Of a DNA stretch of 60,647 nt, positions 26,161 to 35,037 are shown piece after piece. Source of the stretch: Halalkalicoccus paucihalophilus (lineage in GTDB: Archaea; Halobacteriota; Halobacteria; Halobacteriales; Halalkalicoccaceae); assembly GCF_001593955.1 (NCBI RefSeq), contig NZ_LTAZ01000010.1, forward strand, positions 1 through 60,647, written 5' to 3'. The notes under the pieces are model-generated. The model had not been told where the DNA came from, did no database searches, and was given only the letters and a program-made list of their open reading frames with translations. A program made the position numbers and the translations under genes. The number at the start of each line of letters is the position of its first letter. Position 1 is the stretch's first letter.

Positions 26161-27297
26161 TCATGTGGGGTTCGGCAGCCCGTTTTGCTTGAGTGCGGCC
26201 GCGATCTGATTCTTCTGTATCTCGTCGGTACCGGCCGCGAGCCGGCGTCCTCGAGCCAGCCGGTACAGGTACTCGAGGGGATGGCCCTGCTGATACCCGT
26301 TCGCTCCGTGGATTTGGAGAGCTTCGCTGACCACGTGCTCGACCATCTCGCTCGCACGGAGTTTGGCCATCGACGCGTCGAGACGGGCGGGAATGCGCCC
26401 CTGCTCGTGTGCACGGACCGCCGTTCGATGGGTGAGCGCCCGCGAGGCCTCGAGTTCTGTCGCCGCGTCCGCGAGTTTCCACTCGATCCCCTGGAACTCG
26501 TCGATCGGCTGATCGAACTGCGTTCGCTGCTCGGCGTACTCAAGCGCCTTCTCCAGCGCACAGCTCGCGAGCGTGTTCGCCAGCGTGGCGCTTCCCACGC
26601 GCTCCCAGTTGAGCGCCCGTAGCTGGTTTTTGAACCCCTCAGGACCGCTCGTAACGACGTTTTCCTCCGGAACGACGACGTCCTCCATGAGGAAATGCGT
26701 CTGGTGGTGGCCAGCCATGTTGGCATAGTGTTGCTCAATCTCGACGCCGTCCCAGTCGAACTCGACGATAACCGATCCAAGTCCGTCGGGAAACTGCGTC
26801 CAAACGAGCGCCGCACTCGACTGCTCGACATTGCTCACCCACGTTTTCTCGCCGTCGAGCACCAGGTCGTCCCCGTCCTCCTTGATTCGTGTTCGCATTG
26901 CGCCGACGTCCGATCCCGCTTCTGGTTCCGAGATACCGATCGCGATGCTGTCTTCTGCGTCGAGGACAGGCGGCAGATATCGTTCCTTGGCATCCTCGGT
27001 TCCGAACAGCTCGATCGCTCGCGGCGCGACCAGCTGCTGATTGTAGAGGAACTCCGCGGTGTCGGGACAGATGCGGCCGACGGCCTCGATGGTGAGGATC
27101 GCGTCGAGTTCGGTCATTCCGCCGCCGCCGTACTCCTCGGAGAAATTGACGCCCAGGAACCCTCGATCGGCCAACAATTGCGCATTCTCCCACGGCGGCT
27201 CGCCATTCCACTCGAACGCTCGATCGGCGAACTCGCGCTCCGCGATGTCCGTGACCGACGAGACCAGTAACTTCTGCTCGGGACTGAGCGAGATCAT
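26161..27297 (-). CDS. acyl-CoA dehydrogenase (ACAD-2), isovaleryl-type catalytic Glu
   Basis: A 378-residue FAD enzyme. It shows GISEPEAGSDVGAMRTRI, TWVSNVEQSSAALVW, and EFQGIEWKLADAATELEASR. The C-terminus has AAGTDEIQKNQIA in place of YEGTNEI, so the usual short-chain catalytic Glu is absent. A Glu in ALNWERVGSATLANTL matches the position used by isovaleryl- and long-chain enzymes. ATG 27297 was chosen from the family start (MISLSPEQKLLVSSVTDIAE). It faces the CoA-transferase A gene divergently. A branched or bulky acyl-CoA substrate is plausible. Confidence 0.88.
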   Translation of the reverse strand: MISLSPEQKLLVSSVTDIAEREFADRAFEWNGEPPWENAQLLADRGFLGVNFSEEYGGGGMTELDAILTIEAVGRICPDTAEFLYNQQLVAPRAIELFGTEDAKERYLPPVLDAEDSIAIGISEPEAGSDVGAMRTRIKEDGDDLVLDGEKTWVSNVEQSSAALVWTQFPDGLGSVIVEFDWDGVEIEQHYANMAGHHQTHFLMEDVVVPEENVVTSGPEGFKNQLRALNWERVGSATLANTLASCALEKALEYAEQRTQFDQPIDEFQGIEWKLADAATELEASRALTHRTAVRAHEQGRIPARLDASMAKLRASEMVEHVVSEALQIHGANGYQQGHPLEYLYRLARGRRLAAGTDEIQKNQIAAALKQNGLPNPT

Positions 27298-27449
27298 GTG
27301 AAGTGGTATCTTATCTACCGGTATCAATGTACTGTAATCGGATCCCTGACTGTGGGTGAGAGGTGCGCGTGCCGGTACCACCTCGAAGTGCCTCCAAAGG
27401 CAATTCTTATGTGCGAAATGCGCCATTCGTTCTGTAGTCCAACATAGCT

Positions 27450-28364
27450 ATGAGCAAGGTCACGTCCATGCATGACGCCATCAGCGACGGCGTCTCCGAC
27501 GGTGATAGTATCTATCTCGCAGGGTTTACGCACCTCATCCCGTTTGCCACGGGACACGAGATCATCAGGCAGGAAAAGCGAGACCTCGAGCTGATCCGAG
27601 CCACGCCAGACCTGATCTACGACCAGCTGATCGCAGCCGGTTGCGCGCGGAAGGCGACATTCTCGTGGGCGGGTAACCCGGGTGTCGGAAGTCTAGCGGC
27701 GTTTCGCCGCGCGGCCGAGGACGGGATTCCGACCGATCTGGAACTCGAGGAGTACACGCACTTCGGGTTAATCGCCGCGCTCGACGCCGGAGCGTCGAAC
27801 CTCCCCTTCGCCCCGCTTCGCGGATTCATCGGTTCGGACCTGCCCGAGCACAACGACAACATCGCTCGCGTCGAGAGCCCGTTCGACGACGACTACGTTT
27901 ACGCCGTCGCGCCGATCCAGCCGGACGTCGCGGTCATCCGTGCTCAACGAGCCGACGAGGCGGGGAACGCTCACCTCTGGGGAATCCAGGGTGAGGTGAA
28001 GATCGCGGGTCTGGCCGCCGACACGGTCGTACTCTCGGTGGAGGATCTCTGTTCTGAGGAGACGATCCGCAGCGATCCGAACCGGACCGTCATTACGAGC
28101 GACGACGTCGATCACGTCGTCCACGACCCCTACGGCTCCCACCCGTCGTACGCCCAGGGCTACTACGGTCGGGACAACGAGGCCTACATCGAGTGGGCCG
28201 AGATCGCGAGCGACGTCGACCGGGTCGAGGCCTGGCTCGATGAGTGGGTCTACGGCGTCGAAAACCGTCGGGAATACATCGAGAAACTCGGCGCCGGCCG
28301 ACTACTCGACCTGCAGCCGGAGCACTCGTACGCGACGCCGATCGACATGGGGGCGTACCGATGA
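27450..28364 (+). CDS. CoA-transferase subunit A (glutaconate CoA-transferase type)
   Basis: A 304-residue alpha-type subunit of a class I CoA-transferase, beginning MSKVTSMHDAISDGVSDGDS, with YLAGFTHLIPFATGHEIIRQ and HLWGIQGEVKIAGLAADTVV. These enzymes swap CoA between acetyl-CoA or succinyl-CoA and an acid such as glutaconate or 3-oxo acid. It is followed by a 25-codon overlapping frame and subunit B. It diverges from ACAD-2 across 152 nt. The substrate is unknown. Confidence 0.9.
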   Translation: MSKVTSMHDAISDGVSDGDSIYLAGFTHLIPFATGHEIIRQEKRDLELIRATPDLIYDQLIAAGCARKATFSWAGNPGVGSLAAFRRAAEDGIPTDLELEEYTHFGLIAALDAGASNLPFAPLRGFIGSDLPEHNDNIARVESPFDDDYVYAVAPIQPDVAVIRAQRADEAGNAHLWGIQGEVKIAGLAADTVVLSVEDLCSEETIRSDPNRTVITSDDVDHVVHDPYGSHPSYAQGYYGRDNEAYIEWAEIASDVDRVEAWLDEWVYGVENRREYIEKLGAGRLLDLQPEHSYATPIDMGAYR

Positions 28365-28438
28365 CCGACTCTCGTCCGAGTGCTCGTGGAAATGGCGGAA
28401 CCGATCGGTCGACCGAATCTACGGAGGCTACCCAATGA
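28361..28438 (+). CDS. 25-codon overlapping frame between CoA-transferase subunits
   Basis: It starts at an ATG that overlaps the subunit A stop (ATGA, 28361) and stops at a TGA that overlaps the subunit B start (28435-28438). The product MTDSRPSARGNGGTDRSTES has no recognised family. It may serve to carry ribosomes to subunit B, or be chance. Confidence 0.25.
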   Translation: MTDSRPSARGNGGTDRSTESTEATQ

Positions 28439-29199
28439 ACTATACGAAGAGCGAACTGATGGTGGTGGCGGCCGCGAGGGAACTCGAGAACGACGACTCG
28501 GTGCTCGTCGGAATCGGCAAGCCGAATCTGGCGTGTAACGTCGCCAAGCGAACGCACGCCCCGGATTTGAAAATGGTCTACGAGTCGGGAACGATCGGAT
28601 CGAATCCGTCCTCGCCACCGCTTTCGATCGGCGATCCAGTACTCGCGTCGGGGGCCGTCTCTATCGAACCGATGCGGAACGGGTTCAACTACTACCTTCA
28701 GGCCGGCCGCCTCAACGTGGGCTTTCTCGGCGGCGCGCAGATAGACAAGTACGGCAACATCAACTCGACGGTCATCGGCGACTACGACGATCCCGACGTC
28801 CGACTACCGGGGAGTGGCGGCGCCTGCGAGATCGCGGGCCACGTCGACCGGACGCTGATGGTCACGCCCCACTCGGAGCGACGGTTTCCCGAATCGGTCG
28901 ATTTTATCACGAGCCCCGGTTTCGTCGACGGCCGCGAGGGTCGGAAAGAGCTCGGACTCGACGGTGGGCCGGAAGCTGTCATCACCGACCTCGCCGTCTG
29001 CCGATTCGACGAGCACGGGGAGATGTACGTCGACACCCTTCACCCGAACGCCTCGCGGGAAGAGGTGCGTGCCGAGACCGGCTGGGAAATCGAGTTCGCC
29101 GACGACCTAGGGACGACGCCGGAGCCGAACGAGGAAGAGCTTCGGCTGATCCGCGAGAATCTCGACCCTGACGAGATGTACACCGATCAGGGCGAGTGA
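28435..29199 (+). CDS. CoA-transferase subunit B (glutaconate CoA-transferase type)
   Basis: A 254-residue beta-type subunit, with the likely catalytic Glu in the ESG motif of MVYESGTIGSNPSS and the family segment VGFLGGAQIDKYGNINSTVI. ATG 28435 is preceded by GGAGG at a spacing of about 6 nt, a clear Shine-Dalgarno sequence, unlike the leaderless neighbours. It forms the active site together with subunit A just upstream. The C-terminus is acidic, as usual in haloarchaea. Confidence 0.9.
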   Translation: MNYTKSELMVVAAARELENDDSVLVGIGKPNLACNVAKRTHAPDLKMVYESGTIGSNPSSPPLSIGDPVLASGAVSIEPMRNGFNYYLQAGRLNVGFLGGAQIDKYGNINSTVIGDYDDPDVRLPGSGGACEIAGHVDRTLMVTPHSERRFPESVDFITSPGFVDGREGRKELGLDGGPEAVITDLAVCRFDEHGEMYVDTLHPNASREEVRAETGWEIEFADDLGTTPEPNEEELRLIRENLDPDEMYTDQGE

Positions 29200-29223
29200 G
29201 AACCATCGAGTGCTTCTTTCGCG

Positions 29224-30246
29224 CTACGGATGCAGCGTGATTTTGATTCCTTCTCGTCGACGGGTCGCGTCGAACGCGCGCTCATACTCAGCGAGCGGAA
29301 ACGACGGACCGAGTGCCGGCGAGAGGTCGGTGTTCTCCGCGATCGCGATCGCCCGTCGCCAGCTCGAGTCGCGCCGGCCGTAGACCGTCGTGATCGAGAC
29401 GCCCCGCCGAACGAGCCGAGTGAGATCGACGGGAACCGTCTCCGATCCGTGAAAGATGCCGATCTGGACGATTTCGCCGGAGCGACGCGTCGCCGACGAC
29501 GCGAGCGATACCGCGTCGGGATGACCGGAGGCCTCGACGAAAACGTCGGCCTCCTCGTCGAGTTCCACCTCACTGTTCTCGGCCGTGACCGTACGCGTTG
29601 CACCGAGTTCTCGCGCGAGCGGCAGTCGGTCTTGGCGATCGTCCTCCGTGCCGATCACGGTTACCGAACTCGCCCCACCGGCAACCGTCGCGACGAGCGC
29701 AGCGATCCCAACTGATCCGGGACCAGAGATCGCGACGCTATCACCGGGTTCGAACTCGGAGCGTTCGATGCCGTGGACAGCCAGTCCAAGCAACTCGAGA
29801 AAGACCCCCTCGTCCGCGCTCAGTGAGCCGATTGGATAGAGCCTTTCTTGAGGAACTACGGCGTACTCCGCGAGTGCACCGTCGAGATCCGGATGGAGAC
29901 CGACGATTCGCCGATCGGGACAGATACCGAACGACCCCGAACGGCAGAATCGACAGTGGCCGCAGCCAAGTACGGGTTCTACCGCGACGCGCGCACCCGC
30001 CTCGAGCCCGTCGACATCGGGACCGATCGCATTGATCATGCCGGCGAACTCGTGGCCGAACAGTTGCGGTAGCCGATCGGCGTAGTGTCGTTTGCTCTCG
30101 TGCCAGTCATAGATCAGCGCCTCCGCACCGCCGTCGATGCCGACCGACTCGACGCGAATTCGAACCTCGCCGGGTCCCGGCTCAGGGATGGGAACAGACT
30201 CGAGTTCCATTCCTGATTCGGGTTGCGTCTTCAGTAGCGCAGTCAT
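29224..30246 (-). CDS. zinc-dependent MDR dehydrogenase with Asp38, glucose-dehydrogenase-like
   Basis: A 340-residue medium-chain dehydrogenase. The structural zinc site is intact (CGHCRFC...GIC) and GHEFAG carries the His-Glu pair. The catalytic Cys is Asp38 (VGIDGGAEALIY). Asp38 as a zinc ligand is known from Haloferax glucose dehydrogenase, so this is a haloarchaeal variant rather than a defect. The NAD(P) domain shows GPGSVGIAALVATVAGGASS. ATG 30246 fits the family start. It converges with the CoA-transferase operon; substrate may be a sugar or an alcohol. Confidence 0.85.
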   Translation of the reverse strand: MTALLKTQPESGMELESVPIPEPGPGEVRIRVESVGIDGGAEALIYDWHESKRHYADRLPQLFGHEFAGMINAIGPDVDGLEAGARVAVEPVLGCGHCRFCRSGSFGICPDRRIVGLHPDLDGALAEYAVVPQERLYPIGSLSADEGVFLELLGLAVHGIERSEFEPGDSVAISGPGSVGIAALVATVAGGASSVTVIGTEDDRQDRLPLARELGATRTVTAENSEVELDEEADVFVEASGHPDAVSLASSATRRSGEIVQIGIFHGSETVPVDLTRLVRRGVSITTVYGRRDSSWRRAIAIAENTDLSPALGPSFPLAEYERAFDATRRREGIKITLHP

Positions 30247-30333
30247 TCGATCCGCTGTGTTCAACGTCACATCTGCGGAGACGAGGAGGGAGACCATATA
30301 ATTCGGGTCAGAGACGCTCGACTCGTCGCCCGT

Positions 30334-30495
30334 TCATAGACCGGTGACGACTGTATAGAGCACACTGAAGAGGGCGAACCAGAAGAGCGAGCGAAAGAAG
30401 AGTTTACTATAGCCGTCTCTGACCGGCATCAGCTCGTGAAACTGGGATTCGGCTTCGCGCAGCGATTCGATAAGACTCTGTTTCTCGTTGCTCAT
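30334..30495 (-). CDS. small membrane protein
   Basis: A 53-residue protein with an N-terminal polar helix (QSLIESLREAESQFHELMPV) and one C-terminal hydrophobic segment (LFFRSLFWFALFSVLYTVVT). It lies 20 nt downstream of the VOC gene in the same direction. I do not recognise it. A tail-anchored small protein is plausible, but the frame could be fortuitous. Confidence 0.45.
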   Translation of the reverse strand: MSNEKQSLIESLREAESQFHELMPVRDGYSKLFFRSLFWFALFSVLYTVVTGL

Positions 30496-30515
30496 GCGGA
30501 GGATTCCACTTTCAG

Positions 30516-30890
30516 TCACGCCTCGAGGGTTTCGATGAGTTCGACGACGTATCCTTCCGGATCGGTGACGAACGCGATCCGAATCCCCATTTCCTCGATG
30601 GTTCGTGGATCTTCGACGACGACGCTATCGTTCCGTTCGACGACCGTCTCGATTGTCTCGGCCATATCGGCGACTTCGACGGCAAGGTGGTCAATGCCGG
30701 TTGGTTCGGGATTCCGCTCGGTGTCGTCATGTTTGAACTGGATCTCCGTGTCGCTCTCTCCAGCGACATAGGTGTTCGTTATGCCGTCGAGGTCGAACTC
30801 GCGCGTTTGCTCGAGTCCGAGTCCGTCGCAGTAGAAGTCCAGCTGTGCATCGATGTCGTCTACCCAGATGGCCGTATGTAGAACGTCCAT
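30516..30890 (-). CDS. VOC family protein (glyoxalase/dioxygenase fold)
   Basis: A 124-residue vicinal oxygen chelate protein with two beta-alpha-beta-beta-beta halves. The N-terminus is MDVLHTAIWVDDIDAQLDFY. A GIDHLAVEVADM segment supplies a metal-binding His and the end YVVELIETLEA supplies the Glu. Such proteins include methylmalonyl-CoA epimerase, glyoxalase I and dioxygenases. ATG 30890 is 21-30 nt after a TATA box (30911-30920). An epimerase acting on a CoA ester would suit the island, but this is only an option. Confidence 0.85.
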   Translation of the reverse strand: MDVLHTAIWVDDIDAQLDFYCDGLGLEQTREFDLDGITNTYVAGESDTEIQFKHDDTERNPEPTGIDHLAVEVADMAETIETVVERNDSVVVEDPRTIEEMGIRIAFVTDPEGYVVELIETLEA

Positions 30891-30910
30891 GCCATCACTC
30901 ACCAAAACCT

Positions 30911-30920
30911 AGTATAAAAG
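30911..30920 (-). promoter_or_regulatory. TATA box of the VOC gene
   Basis: The complement reads CTTTTATACT, 21-30 nt before ATG 30890. Confidence 0.55.
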
Positions 30921-31065
30921 CATATCGTCAGTGACGCCACTTTCGCGCCAGTGTGGTGCGGCGACTGCTGCGCTACGAACGACACGGCGGTTACCGGTGG
31001 AAATTACACTGTCTTTCACGAGAGATACCCTATACCTTTACACTGTATTCGGTCTCAATACCGTT

Positions 31066-32709
31066 ATGAAGATCAACGAGGCAATTATCGATTGTCTGAC
31101 CGAGAATGACGTCGACACGCTGTTCGGTATTCCGGGCAAACAGTCGCTCCCGCTGAACGAGAGCATCAGCGAGCGCGACGATATCCGGTTCATCATGGCT
31201 CGCCACGAAACTGCCGTCTCGCATCAGGCATGGGGGTACGCGGAGACCAGCGGCGGAATGGCCGCCACCGTGGTCATCCCCGGACCAGGCGATATGAACG
31301 CGATGAACGGGCTAAAAAACGCACTGAATGACTGTACGCCGCTCCTTCACATCGCCGTCGAGACCGAACCGGAGATTCGCGGCGGCGACGGGATCCACGA
31401 GACGCCCCCGGACACCTACGACAACGTCGTTAAGGAAAACATCACCGTCGAAACGCCACAGAGTACTGTCGCCGAACTCAAGCGGGCGATCGACGCCGCA
31501 CAGACGGCTCCGAAAGGCCCCGTCCGGATCGGAATTCCGAAAAACTTCCTCAAGATGGACGTTCCGCTCGCCGAGAGGGGCGAGCTCGAGCGCCAGTCGT
31601 TCAACGGCGTCCCCGACGCGGAGGTTGATGTCGCGGCTGACCTCCTCGCTGAGGCCTCGAACCCGGTCATCATTGCCGGCGGCGGGATCAGAGCGTCCGA
31701 GGCGAGCGACGAGTTGACGGCAGTTGCCGAGCGTCTTGAAGCGCCGGTCGTTCTCACGTACAAGGGGAAAGCGGTCTTTCCCGACGAACACGAACTCATG
31801 GGCGGAATACTGTGCGGTGGGACCGGAACCGCTGTGAAGGAACTCATCGCCGACGCGGACGCGGCGCTCGCTGTCGGAACCGACTTCGACGCGGTTACCA
31901 TGCAGAACTGGTCAATCGAAGTACCGGACGATCTGGTCCATGTGACGCTCGGCGCCGACGACATCGGAACCGGCTACGACCCTACGATCGCGATCGTTGC
32001 CGACGCCGCCAGAACGCTCGACGAACTTGACGGCGCGCTTTCGGAACGGTCGATCGCTGAGGTAACCGGAGCGAAACGCGCGCAGGCGACCAAGGAGGCG
32101 ATCGACGAGCGCCTCGAGGAGTTACGAGCGGTGTCGGACGCGCCGCTAACGTCGGTCAAGGCGCTGGACGCTATCCGAGGAGGGACACCCCGCGATGCGA
32201 TCGTCGCCGTCGACGCGGGCGGATTCCGACTGTGGACGCTGCTGATGTTTTCGACGTACGAACCCCGCGATTACGTCAATCCGGGCTCGTGGGCGACGAT
32301 GGGGTCAGGGCTTCCCTCCGCGATCGGGGCGAAGGTAGCTAACCCCGAACAGGACGTTGTGGCGCTCACCGGAGACGGGGGACTGCTGATGTGCCTTCAC
32401 GAACTGCACACGTTGGCCGACGAGGAAATCGACGTGACCGTCGTCGTGCTCAACAACAGTGACTACGCCATCATCAGCGAGGAAGCCGGGCGGAGCTACC
32501 GGATGGACGAGGGTGAGTACGGCTGGGAAGAGAATCCAGTGTCGTACACGACCGTAGCCGACGGACTCGGAATCGATGCCAAACGGGCGGAGACGCCGGA
32601 CGAAATCGAAGCGACCGTCGCCGGTGCGATCGCGAGCGACGGTCCAACGCTCGTAGAGATTCCGACCGACCCCTACGAACCGCAGTCCGGCGTCTGGATG
32701 AACAAATAA
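31066..32709 (+). CDS. thiamine diphosphate-dependent enzyme (acetolactate synthase-like)
   Basis: A 547-residue ThDP enzyme with the three usual domains. The N-terminal pyrimidine-binding domain has the catalytic Glu in ARHETAVSHQAWGYAE. The central domain shows PVIIAGGGIRAS. The C-terminal domain has the ThDP/Mg motif TGDGGLLM about 30 residues before NNSDYAI. Relatives include acetolactate synthase, 2-hydroxyacyl-CoA lyase, oxalyl-CoA decarboxylase and benzoylformate decarboxylase, and I cannot choose among them. ATG 31066 was taken from the family start (MKINEAIIDCLTENDVDTLF). Confidence 0.88.
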   Translation: MKINEAIIDCLTENDVDTLFGIPGKQSLPLNESISERDDIRFIMARHETAVSHQAWGYAETSGGMAATVVIPGPGDMNAMNGLKNALNDCTPLLHIAVETEPEIRGGDGIHETPPDTYDNVVKENITVETPQSTVAELKRAIDAAQTAPKGPVRIGIPKNFLKMDVPLAERGELERQSFNGVPDAEVDVAADLLAEASNPVIIAGGGIRASEASDELTAVAERLEAPVVLTYKGKAVFPDEHELMGGILCGGTGTAVKELIADADAALAVGTDFDAVTMQNWSIEVPDDLVHVTLGADDIGTGYDPTIAIVADAARTLDELDGALSERSIAEVTGAKRAQATKEAIDERLEELRAVSDAPLTSVKALDAIRGGTPRDAIVAVDAGGFRLWTLLMFSTYEPRDYVNPGSWATMGSGLPSAIGAKVANPEQDVVALTGDGGLLMCLHELHTLADEEIDVTVVVLNNSDYAIISEEAGRSYRMDEGEYGWEENPVSYTTVADGLGIDAKRAETPDEIEATVAGAIASDGPTLVEIPTDPYEPQSGVWMNK

Positions 32710-32861
32710 GGGAACAGTATAGCCGTCTCGAGCCCCCAGATTTAACCACCGCACTCTGGTTCCGGGCTCCGCAACAGTTCCCGAACGACTCTCACACCGT
32801 GCCAAACTGGCAACTGAGACCAGAACGACCCGGTCGCCCGCGTATCACCGAACAGCCGCGG

Positions 32862-33653
32862 TTACTCGTGTCGGGAGACGCTCTCCTCGTACGCTTCGCG
32901 GATCCGTTCGCCGGTTTCAATGAGCGTCGTCATGTCCTTCCCCGCGATTTGAAAGTCGAACCCTCGTTCGACACGATCCTTGACGTCGGCTTCGCGAACC
33001 GTGAGCGTGCCGACAGGCGTGTCGGAGTCCGCTCCGGCTTCGATAGTGCGAGCCATCGCGTCGGTGAGCTCGGGTGAGTCCCACTCGGCGAAGACGCCGA
33101 GCGACGCCGAGAGATCGGCTGGTCCGATAAAGAGTGCGTCGATCCCGTCCAGTGCCGCGATGTCGGCGGCGTGTTCGACGCCGGTGGGCGTTTCAATCTG
33201 TGCGATCGTGAGCAACGATCGGTGCTCCTCCGCGACGTAGTTGACGAAATTCTGGCCGTAGCCGGCCGCCCGACCCGACGCGATTCCGCGATGACCGTCG
33301 GGCGGATACCGCATCGCCCGTACGAGTTCGGTGGCAGCGTCTGGCGTGTCGATCATCGGAACCATGATCCCGTCGATCCCGATATCGAGGATTCGTTTGA
33401 TCCGGACCGAGTCGTTCCAGGCAGGCCGGACGATTACCCCGAGTTCTCCGGGTGAGGCAGCGGCCGCACGGACGAGTTGGGCAACGGTCTCGAGACTCAT
33501 CGCGGTGTGTTCCGTGTCGATGAGAACGAAGTCGAACCCTGCTCTCGCGGCCGCTTCGACTATCGCCGGGTGGCCGATCGATACCCATGTTCCGAGAACG
33601 TTGCTGTCGGTAAATCGAGACACGAAGCTCTCCCCGTTCGCGTCAGTTGTCAT
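32862..33653 (-). CDS. HpcH/HpaI aldolase family protein
   Basis: A 263-residue class II-type pyruvate aldolase fold. Visible are GTWVSIGHPAIVEAAARAGF, FVLIDTEHTAMSLE (base His), IVRPAWNDSVRIKRILDIGI (Arg), AQIETPTGVEHA (metal Glu) and DALFIGPADLSASLGV (metal Asp). These enzymes split 4-hydroxy-2-oxo acids into pyruvate or glyoxylate and an aldehyde. ATG 33653 was chosen. It diverges from CoA-transferase III gene 2 and may share regulation. Confidence 0.9.
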   Translation of the reverse strand: MTTDANGESFVSRFTDSNVLGTWVSIGHPAIVEAAARAGFDFVLIDTEHTAMSLETVAQLVRAAAASPGELGVIVRPAWNDSVRIKRILDIGIDGIMVPMIDTPDAATELVRAMRYPPDGHRGIASGRAAGYGQNFVNYVAEEHRSLLTIAQIETPTGVEHAADIAALDGIDALFIGPADLSASLGVFAEWDSPELTDAMARTIEAGADSDTPVGTLTVREADVKDRVERGFDFQIAGKDMTTLIETGERIREAYEESVSRHE

Positions 33654-33765
33654 CGTGCCCGCGCTTTCGATGCGAGTAGCAAAAGCATGTGGGTTGAAAT
33701 GACACACATCATTTAAGGATGATTCTTCCCGACGGCGGTCGATTTCGAGGGTGTGGGACCGGTTT

Positions 33766-33778
33766 GTGTATATATGTG
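33766..33778 (+). promoter_or_regulatory. TATA box of class III CoA-transferase gene 2
   Basis: GTGTATATATGTG lies about 50-62 nt before GTG 33828. It excludes the in-frame start further upstream and leaves a short leader. Confidence 0.5.
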
Positions 33779-33827
33779 TGTTATTTCTTCCCAAAGAACT
33801 TTCTCGGACGGTATTATCGAAGGTAGT

Positions 33828-35015
33828 GTGAAGCCCTTAGACGATCTGACCGTCGTTGATTTTACACAATCGATAGCGGGTCCCGTCTGTACGCAATTGC
33901 TCGCTGAGATGGGGGCGACCGTTCTGAAGGTCGAACCGCCGTCGGGCGATTCGTTTCGAAACTTGATGAACGGGAATATGTTCGCCTCCTTCAACCACGG
34001 CAAGCAGAGCCTGTGTGTCAATATCAAAACCGATGCGGGGCTCTCGATCGTCACAAAACTCGTCGACGAAGCCGACGTGATTGTGGAGAGTTTTCGGCCC
34101 GGCGTCCTCGAGAAGTACGATCTCGACTACGAGTCGGTCACCACGCGAAACGAAGACGTCGTCTACTGCTCGTTATCGGGTTTCGGCCATACCGGTCCGT
34201 ATCAGTCGTATCCCGGCTACGATCCCAGTATTCAGGCCGTATCGGGACTCATGGCAACCACCGGCTACAGTGATCGGCCGCCGGTCCGTATCCGCGCGAG
34301 TCTGATCGACTGCGGAACGGGTGCGAACGCGGCGTTCGCAATCCTCGCCGCCGTGCGCCACCGTGACCGCAGCGGAGACGGGACTCACATCGACATCTCG
34401 CTGTTCGATGTCGCGATCTCCTGGATGTCCTACTGGATCACGAACTACGACCAGACGGGAGAGCTACCCGAGCGCGCGGGAGGCAAGGGCATCGGCAGCG
34501 CGCCGAACGGTGTCTTCCCGACGGCCGACGGACACATCTATGTCGCGACGCTCTCGGAGATGATGTACGAGCGGCTCTGTACGGTCCTCGATCGAACGGA
34601 CCTGCTCGAGGAGGATCGGTTCCAAACGATCGACGACCGCATGGACCACCGAGAAGCGCTTCGGGACGAACTCATCCCGGAGTTCACGGGGTTCACGTCG
34701 ACGGAACTCGAGCAAAAACTACTCGAGGCACAGATTCCGGCGGGAGCAGTCCGGACCGTCCGCGATCTCGTGGAGAACGATGAGCACGTCGAGGCACGGT
34801 CGATGATCGTCGACAGCTACAATCCGGAGGTCGACGAACAGGTCCTAACGGCGTCGCTCCCGTTTCATTTCAATTCGGGGATTCACGACGGGCAGTTCTC
34901 CTCGCGACCGCCGAAGAAGGGCGAACACACTGATCACATCCTTGAGGCCTTGTTGTACTCGAAAAACGAGATCGAGCAATTTTACGAGAACGATGCGGTC
35001 ATCTCGAGTTCTTAA
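33828..35015 (+). CDS. class III CoA-transferase (CaiB/BaiF family) 2
   Basis: A 395-residue CoA-transferase with PLDDLTVVDFTQSIAGPVCT, EMGATVLKVEPPSGDSFRNL, the Asp-containing core (ASLIDCGTGANAAFAILAAV), and the C-terminal KKGEHTDHILEALLYSKNEI. The start is GTG 33828, because the family begins at that point and the TATA box lies downstream of the earlier ATG. With the paralogue at 9344 and the remnant at 5.2 kb it makes three such loci. The neighbouring aldolase suggests a hydroxy- or oxo-acid route. Confidence 0.9.
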   Translation: MKPLDDLTVVDFTQSIAGPVCTQLLAEMGATVLKVEPPSGDSFRNLMNGNMFASFNHGKQSLCVNIKTDAGLSIVTKLVDEADVIVESFRPGVLEKYDLDYESVTTRNEDVVYCSLSGFGHTGPYQSYPGYDPSIQAVSGLMATTGYSDRPPVRIRASLIDCGTGANAAFAILAAVRHRDRSGDGTHIDISLFDVAISWMSYWITNYDQTGELPERAGGKGIGSAPNGVFPTADGHIYVATLSEMMYERLCTVLDRTDLLEEDRFQTIDDRMDHREALRDELIPEFTGFTSTELEQKLLEAQIPAGAVRTVRDLVENDEHVEARSMIVDSYNPEVDEQVLTASLPFHFNSGIHDGQFSSRPPKKGEHTDHILEALLYSKNEIEQFYENDAVISSS

Positions 35016-35037
35016 CACAGCCCCGACTCGGAAGCCG

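Noticed and set aside
31066..35015. An oxalate pathway (formyl-CoA transferase plus oxalyl-CoA decarboxylase)
   Set aside because: The CoA-transferase and ThDP families are right, but neither shows oxalate-specific features that I can recognise, and an aldolase gene lies between them.
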